From positions 1-37,963 of the forward strand of contig JAFYDY010000011.1 in assembly GCA_017544545.1 (NCBI GenBank): a DNA stretch of 37,963 nt, read 5' to 3'. The stretch comes from a bacterium. Lineage in GTDB: Bacteria; Cyanobacteriota; Vampirovibrionia; Gastranaerophilales; Gastranaerophilaceae. Below the pieces are notes generated by a model. The model made no database searches, had not been told where the DNA came from, and saw only the letters and a list, made by a program, of their open reading frames with translations. Below are positions 34,052 through 37,963 of this stretch, piece by piece. Position 1 is the first letter of the stretch, and each line of letters opens with the position of its first letter. A program made the position numbers and the translations under genes.

Positions 34052-34537
34052 ATGTCAAAGACGTTGGTAGTTTATTTTTCAAGAACAGGAGAGCAGTATT
34101 CCGTAGGTAATATTCTAAGAGGAAATACCGCTATTGTGGCTGAAATTATTGCTCAAAAAACCGGCGGAGATATGTTTGAAATAAAAGTAGTTAATGATAA
34201 CTATCCGACAGCATATATGGCTTTGACAGATTTTGCCAAAAAAGAAAAACAACAGCAGGCAAGACCTGAAATCGTTGGCGGGGTTGATAATATTGATGAA
34301 TATGACACGGTTTTTGTCGGATATCCTAATTGGTGGGGCGATATGCCAATGCCGGTTTATACTTTTTTAGAAAAATATGATTTATCCGATAAAAAAGTGT
34401 ATAATTTCTGTACTCACGAAGGTTCCGGCGGCGTTCATAAAGATGATTTTGCGTTGCACGGGCATGTTGCACAAAATTACAGAGCACAGACAGAAAAAGA
34501 AGTTTCTGCGTGGTTGAATAAGATCAATATACTGTAA
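34052..34537 (+). CDS. Flavodoxin-family protein
   Basis: The 161 residues begin KTLVVYFSRTGEQYSVGN, where SRTG is the FMN phosphate-binding loop of flavodoxins, and contain VFVGYPNWWGDMPMPVYTFL, the second flavin-binding loop with stacking Trp. It is a low-potential one-electron carrier or NAD(P)H:FMN-type reductase. A strong AAGGAG site precedes the ATG, 23 bases after the acetyltransferase. Three adjacent genes thus pair two flavodoxin-fold proteins with a sugar acetyltransferase. Confidence 0.92.
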   Translation: MSKTLVVYFSRTGEQYSVGNILRGNTAIVAEIIAQKTGGDMFEIKVVNDNYPTAYMALTDFAKKEKQQQARPEIVGGVDNIDEYDTVFVGYPNWWGDMPMPVYTFLEKYDLSDKKVYNFCTHEGSGGVHKDDFALHGHVAQNYRAQTEKEVSAWLNKINIL

Positions 34538-34572
34538 TAACAATTTGCACTAGAGTTATAAACATCGGTCGC

Positions 34573-34600
34573 AGTAGCAAAAAATATTTTTACGTGGTTT
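34573..34600 (+). promoter_or_regulatory. Conserved upstream element, copy D
   Basis: TAGCAAAAAATATTTTTAC followed by GTGGTTT. It aligns without gaps to copy C (37431-37458, minus strand). Across 42 bases running into the AAAAGGA ribosome binding site, about three quarters of positions are identical. It lies 26 bases before the GTG start of the 34627 gene. Confidence 0.6.
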
Positions 34601-34626
34601 ATAACAGGCAAAAGGAGTCATATATA

Positions 34627-34893
34627 GTGCCGCGAATATTACCAATAAGAGTTAAAACTCCGGTTACTCCGGATATTAAATACAGAAGAATGTTAAATAA
34701 ATTGAACCTTGAAGCAAGAGAAAAGGTTGCAACTCTTGATTTCTATGAACCCTTTGAAACAGCCGAAAAACAAAAAGAATTAATGGCGATTGAAAAGTGG
34801 AAGCAAGGGCAAAAAGCAGCAATATATGAACGTTGCTTCAACCCTCAGCCCACGGTTTTTGAACGATTAGTAAATTTCATAAATAGAAAATAA
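34627..34893 (+). CDS. Unrecognised 88-residue basic protein
   Basis: The GTG at 34627 is preferred as start because AAAGGAG lies nine bases upstream. An ATG at 34594 has no such site and lies inside the conserved upstream element. The protein begins PRILPIRVKTPVTPD and is a basic, Lys/Glu-rich helical protein without signal peptide or membrane segment. No family is recognised. A strong terminator directly follows. Confidence 0.7.
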   Translation: MPRILPIRVKTPVTPDIKYRRMLNKLNLEAREKVATLDFYEPFETAEKQKELMAIEKWKQGQKAAIYERCFNPQPTVFERLVNFINRK

Positions 34894-34895
34894 AT

Positions 34896-34924
34896 AAAAA
34901 TCCCGCACATTGTGCGGGATTTTT
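34896..34924. terminator. Bidirectional rho-independent terminator
   Basis: AAAAATCCCGCAC and GTGCGGGATTTTT form a perfect stem around a 3-base loop. It serves the 34627 gene (+) and the convergent gene ending at 34941 (-). Confidence 0.92.
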
Positions 34925-34940
34925 GTTATTGAAATTTTGT

Positions 34941-35285
34941 TTAATTCAGTCCGAAACCGTCACCAAAAACACTTGGTCCTTTTGCCTTTGATGTGGAATC
35001 TTTTGCAGCTTGTGCATCCATTAAGTTGATTAGGGTTTCCTGTCTTGTCTTAAGGTCTTGTGCTTGTTTGCCGAGGAGTTCAGCAGTTTTCGCATCACCT
35101 GAGACTAATGCATTGCGCATTTTTCCATGTAAAGAATCAATTTGTTTTGATATTTGATTTATTTCTTTTGCAGTTTCAGATACCTTTTGTTGATTGCTGC
35201 GAATATCTTGCTTTACTTTGTGCAGACTGTCGGCGTTAGCTTTAAGTCCTCTGTTTTTGTCCTGTCCACCAATACTTTCAACCAT
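34941..35285 (-). CDS. Unrecognised coiled-coil protein (114 residues)
   Basis: The ATG at 35285 (MVESIGGQDKNRG) has AAAGGA eight bases upstream. A longer frame to 35366 would begin inside the divergent promoter region and lacks a ribosome binding site. The protein is polar with a long predicted coiled coil (about residues 20-90, Lys/Gln/Ser-rich heptads) and a short tail ending SVFGDGFGLN. There is no signal peptide and no recognised family. It is divergent from the L,D-transpeptidase-like gene. Confidence 0.72.
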   Translation of the reverse strand: MVESIGGQDKNRGLKANADSLHKVKQDIRSNQQKVSETAKEINQISKQIDSLHGKMRNALVSGDAKTAELLGKQAQDLKTRQETLINLMDAQAAKDSTSKAKGPSVFGDGFGLN

Positions 35286-35356
35286 GCTGTATGTCCTTTC
35301 TTTTTTATTATTATCACAATATTCTATATCGGGGCAAAATGCAAAAACTTTAATTT

Positions 35357-35374
35357 TGTATAACAAAATGTAAA
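35357..35374. promoter_or_regulatory. HLR1-like box upstream of the L,D-transpeptidase-like gene
   Basis: On the minus strand it reads TTTACATT, two bases, GTTATACA. The first half is a perfect RpaB half-site and the second matches at 6 of 8. In the direction of the 35465 gene, TGTATAACAAAATGTAAA matches the box upstream of the 57-codon gene at 14 of 18 positions. Confidence 0.5.
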
Positions 35375-35415
35375 GTTTTATTGTTTTGATTTATTAAATA
35401 AGTCAATTATTTAAT

Positions 35416-35440
35416 GAGTAGATACTTTATATATACATAG
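35416..35440 (+). promoter_or_regulatory. Promoter-like element shared with the 57-codon gene
   Basis: GAGTAGATAC followed by TTTATATATACATAG. The core ATACTTTATATATACA is identical to that at 10766-10790 (minus strand), and the distance to the ATG is 49 bases here and 50 there. Confidence 0.6.
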
Positions 35441-35464
35441 GATATTAATGGGGAAATAATAATC

Positions 35465-36823
35465 ATGTCAATTGGGGAAATTAATGGAGTAATTACGGTT
35501 CAAAAGGGTGATTGTGCCTGGAATGTAGCAAAACAATCGCTGAAGCTTAATGGTGAAAAGGTGACAAATGCGGCTATAGTGAAGGAAATGGATCGTTTAG
35601 CGAAGTTGAATGGCTGTGATGATGTGCAAGATTTTAGTAAAAAGTTCTTCTCGACCATCGGTAAGAACATTGAAACTAAAGATTTAAATGCTAAAGAAAG
35701 ACAACTCCAAAGAATTCAGGAGGTTTCAGAAGAGCCGAAAAGACAAAAAGCGAAGAATGAAGTTGTGACACAAACTGATACAACTCGGAAAGCAGCGAAG
35801 CGTGAAGTTGTAGTGCAAGTCGATTCAACAAAAACTATAGTGAAGAGTGATAGTTTGCCAAAACTCAATACTTTAGCACCGGCTGATACAACAAAGCCGG
35901 TCAAGAAGTTTGAAGCAATAACAACTTCTGAAGAGGTTGCCAAGGTACAGGGGAAAGTTGAAAATCCGATTCCTAAAAATACAAAGAAATTTCTCGGTTT
36001 GGCATCTATGGATAGAGAATTTGGAAATCATTTGAAAAATCCGATTCCTGCCTGGGTGTTTCCGCATCCGGAGAATACTACGTACTTAATGGCTATAAAT
36101 TCTATGGATAGTGACGAAGCAAGGATTATTCAATATAACAAGGATAATTACAAAGGTGAGTATTACGGAATTATTGATAAGAAGACTTGTAAATTGAAGA
36201 TATACTGTAAGGACGGTACATTTATAAATGATTGTACAGTCGGGATTGGAAAATTAAAAGGTGATAACTTGCCCTCGTACTACTATGACAAGATGGAACA
36301 TACTAAAAATGCTGCAAAAGCAGAACTGGGAAGGTACACCACGGCCGGAGAATTTACATTAGATGAATATTCTACACCTGCTTCAAATTCATATGTTGGT
36401 GCAGATGGCGTGACAAGAGTGATGGCACTAAAAGGGGACAACAGAGGCGTAAGAAGCGGGCAAATGTCAATACATATGTTGTATAAACCGGATTTTGCCA
36501 AAAGAAAAGCCGCAATTGATTCGCCAAGTTTGGAAGATAACAGAATGTCATACGGCTGTGTCAATTTAACACCTGAAGATTATGACCGTATGCACTTCTT
36601 CTTGGGTGAGGGTTACAAAATCTATGTATTACCGGAAGAAGACGGCAATAAATTACAATTGGAAAAACAAAAAGACAACTCATATAAATTTGTACAACAA
36701 TACCATAAGGATGCAAAGCGTATGGGAACTCCGGAGCTGGCTTCATATGTAGAGTATGATGTGCGCAAGGACAGAACTCCCGAAAACTATGTGGATTGGA
36801 GTACCCTGTGTAAAAACACTTAA
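35465..36823 (+). CDS. L,D-transpeptidase (YkuD)-like protein with LysM-like N-terminus
   Basis: The 452 residues start with a LysM-like segment (ITVQKGDCAWNVAKQSLKLNG), then a polar linker rich in Thr, Lys and Asp with a repeated QxDTTRKAAKREVV-type phrase (about 95-150). The YkuD-like domain (about 220-395) begins YYGIIDKKTCKLKIYCKDG, contains AGEFTLDEY, H337 in MSIHML, and S362-Y-G-C365-V-N. The nucleophile Cys is in place, but the His of the usual SHGC motif is Tyr363. L,D-transpeptidases make 3-3 crosslinks or attach proteins to peptidoglycan. No signal peptide is obvious, which is odd for such an enzyme. A GGGGA precedes the ATG by about 12 bases. The upstream region has a HLR1-like box and the shared promoter element. 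Confidence 0.8.
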   Translation: MSIGEINGVITVQKGDCAWNVAKQSLKLNGEKVTNAAIVKEMDRLAKLNGCDDVQDFSKKFFSTIGKNIETKDLNAKERQLQRIQEVSEEPKRQKAKNEVVTQTDTTRKAAKREVVVQVDSTKTIVKSDSLPKLNTLAPADTTKPVKKFEAITTSEEVAKVQGKVENPIPKNTKKFLGLASMDREFGNHLKNPIPAWVFPHPENTTYLMAINSMDSDEARIIQYNKDNYKGEYYGIIDKKTCKLKIYCKDGTFINDCTVGIGKLKGDNLPSYYYDKMEHTKNAAKAELGRYTTAGEFTLDEYSTPASNSYVGADGVTRVMALKGDNRGVRSGQMSIHMLYKPDFAKRKAAIDSPSLEDNRMSYGCVNLTPEDYDRMHFFLGEGYKIYVLPEEDGNKLQLEKQKDNSYKFVQQYHKDAKRMGTPELASYVEYDVRKDRTPENYVDWSTLCKNT

Positions 36824-37407
36824 ATTTCGTGTGATAAATGAGTATTGTTTAAGTCTACTATATCAAAAATGTTTTCTAATTCGGATTGAACGCTGTTTCC
36901 CTGATTTACTGTTTTGTCAAGGGACAGATTTAGTTGTTCCGGTTTCAGGTGGAGGGTAAACATTTCTTCTCCGGTGTGGCTGCCGACAAGAATTGAGGTG
37001 TCCATATCCGGTCTGTCACAAACTACATCCGCAATTTTATTAAAGGTGTCAGCAACCTTGTTGCCTTGTCGTCCGTCAAGTTTTGTCCCGCCGACAAGCC
37101 AGGCAGTCAGAGGTTCATCCGCTGCTGTCTTTTTAAGTTGTTCTATCCCTTTTGTGATGTCAGCTATAACATAATCAAGGTTATCTATAAGCGGGATGTA
37201 TTTATAAAATCCGTCTTTTTTGTTTCGGACAATGAGAGTAAGGTTTAGCGGGTCTGTCTCCAGTGTGCAGACTTTGTTTTTGGTGAGACGGCAGTTTGTT
37301 CCGATGTGCAAATTTGTGTATTTTTCTCTTGTTATATTTGCAACTTTTCTGTATGCCGTGGGGCTTATGCTGAAATTTGTTAATCCCTGAAAACTAATTT
37401 TATCCAT
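36820..37407 (-). CDS. Unrecognised 195-residue protein with N-terminal KISFQG motif
   Basis: It begins MDKISFQGLTNFSISP, with the ISF motif at residues 4-6. The rest is a soluble alpha/beta protein (LNLTLIVRNKKDG, EPLTAWLVGGTKLDGRQG, DTSILVGSHTGEEMF). It has no signal peptide or recognised family. AAGGA lies nine bases before the ATG and conserved element C lies upstream, starting at the stop codon of the preceding gene. The stop codon shares TTAA with that of the convergent transpeptidase-like gene. Confidence 0.75.
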   Translation of the reverse strand: MDKISFQGLTNFSISPTAYRKVANITREKYTNLHIGTNCRLTKNKVCTLETDPLNLTLIVRNKKDGFYKYIPLIDNLDYVIADITKGIEQLKKTAADEPLTAWLVGGTKLDGRQGNKVADTFNKIADVVCDRPDMDTSILVGSHTGEEMFTLHLKPEQLNLSLDKTVNQGNSVQSELENIFDIVDLNNTHLSHEI

Positions 37408-37430
37408 TATAATCTTTCCTTTTATATGTC

Positions 37431-37458
37431 TAAAACCCTGTAAAAATATATTTTGCTA
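37431..37458 (-). promoter_or_regulatory. Conserved upstream element, copy C
   Basis: On the minus strand TAGCAAAATATATTTTTAC is followed by AGGGTTTTA. The TAG is also the stop codon of the upstream gene. The 15-base core CAAAATATATTTTTA is identical to copies A and B. It ends 23 bases before the ATG of the 37407 gene. Confidence 0.65.
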
Positions 37459-37963
37459 AAACTTCGGAATTTCTGCACACATACAGTGTACTCCACCGTG
37501 CCGGTTTGCAAGTATTTCCATTACAACATTTTGGTTATTCAAGCCGAAATCAAAAAGATAAAAAGTGCGTGCCCCCATAAGCATTTCTTCGAGAGCTCTG
37601 CTGCCGCCGCATATATAGTAGGTATCGCTTATTTCCGGAACGCTTTTTTTCAGCTCTGTATCAAACAATTGCTCTAAAAACTTCAATTCGGGCAGTGTCT
37701 TTCTGGTGGAATTTGAAATGTATGAAATCTTGCCTTTATTGTTTTTGAATGCAATAGCGTTAATGTAATTTATGCCGGCATAGTATCTGCCGCCTATTGT
37801 TATCGGTTTAAAGCCGAAGTTTCTTAATTCTTCGCATAAAGTGCCTGCCTTTTGGACAGACGGCTCGGCCAGTTTGCCTATTATATATGAGCGCATTTGT
37901 GAATATAAAGAAGAATTTTTTGGAAAAGCTTCGTGCATTTTATCAAGAAGAGTGAGTGATTTA
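37456..37963 (-). CDS. Unrecognised protein, C-terminal part (5' end outside window)
   Basis: The frame is open to the last base of the window, with the in-window part about 169 residues. The first ATG (37938) has no ribosome binding site, so the true start probably lies beyond the edge. The visible part is soluble and mixed alpha/beta, with GRYYAGINYINAIAFKNN and a C-terminal NRHGGVHCMCAEIPKF. No family is recognised. The gene is followed without a terminator by element C and the 37407 gene on the same strand. Confidence 0.65.
   Translation of the reverse strand, partial: KSLTLLDKMHEAFPKNSSLYSQMRSYIIGKLAEPSVQKAGTLCEELRNFGFKPITIGGRYYAGINYINAIAFKNNKGKISYISNSTRKTLPELKFLEQLFDTELKKSVPEISDTYYICGGSRALEEMLMGARTFYLFDFGLNNQNVVMEILANRHGGVHCMCAEIPKF

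Overview
The window reads as a chromosomal segment of a low-GC, Gram-negative, fermentative bacterium that is related to Cyanobacteria but not photosynthetic. The best guess is Gastranaerophilales/Melainabacteria (Vampirovibrionia). This lineage call is inference. It rests on an RpaB-type OmpR response regulator very close to the cyanobacterial form, kdsB (an LPS precursor gene, so an outer membrane), separate accD and accA, PilT, adhE with Rex, a sensory-type [FeFe]-hydrogenase, and many unrecognised proteins. No phage, transposase, CRISPR or photosynthesis gene is seen.

Layout. 1-8.7 kb: the 3' end of pyrG, a GPH/SUT-like sugar transporter, recF, an operon of a small protein, pilT and a membrane protein, then uvrB and another membrane protein. 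8.7-10.9 kb: a CpaE/TadZ-like ATPase with a small partner, a structured RNA that looks like 6S RNA on the minus strand, and a 57-codon gene with its own promoter-like element and terminator. 10.9-15 kb: a 766-residue unrecognised membrane-associated protein, the ybaB-recR pair and a matrixin-like metalloprotease. 15-19.6 kb: accD-accA-prmA-kdsB, then the rpaB-like regulator. 19.6-21.9 kb: tRNA-His, then a cluster of REP-like palindromes and an unrecognised gene bracketed by 34-bp near-identical direct repeats. 21.9-28.7 kb: adhE, then rex, a thioredoxin-like ferredoxin, a PAS-containing sensory [FeFe]-hydrogenase, a SpoIIE-type phosphatase and a second thioredoxin-like ferredoxin. 28.7-38 kb: an accessory stretch of lineage-type proteins, an M23 peptidase, a patatin-like lipase, flavodoxin-type enzymes, an acetyltransferase and an L,D-transpeptidase-like protein.

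How the parts work together. The adhE-rex-hydrogenase-phosphatase block looks like a fermentative redox module. AdhE disposes of NADH, Rex would read NADH/NAD+, and the hydrogenase-like sensor would report H2 or redox state to the phosphatase. accD/accA and kdsB feed lipid and LPS synthesis.

Two regulatory patterns are the most novel material. First, a near-identical AT-rich element (core CAAAATATATTTTTA) lies just upstream of four small or unrecognised genes, three of which encode proteins with an N-terminal ISFG/VSFG/ISFQG motif. Second, HLR1-like repeats, the cyanobacterial RpaB operator, lie upstream of the rpaB homologue itself, in the divergent 57-codon/766-residue intergenic region, and upstream of the L,D-transpeptidase-like gene. 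The last locus and the 57-codon gene also share an almost identical core promoter at the same distance from their start codons.
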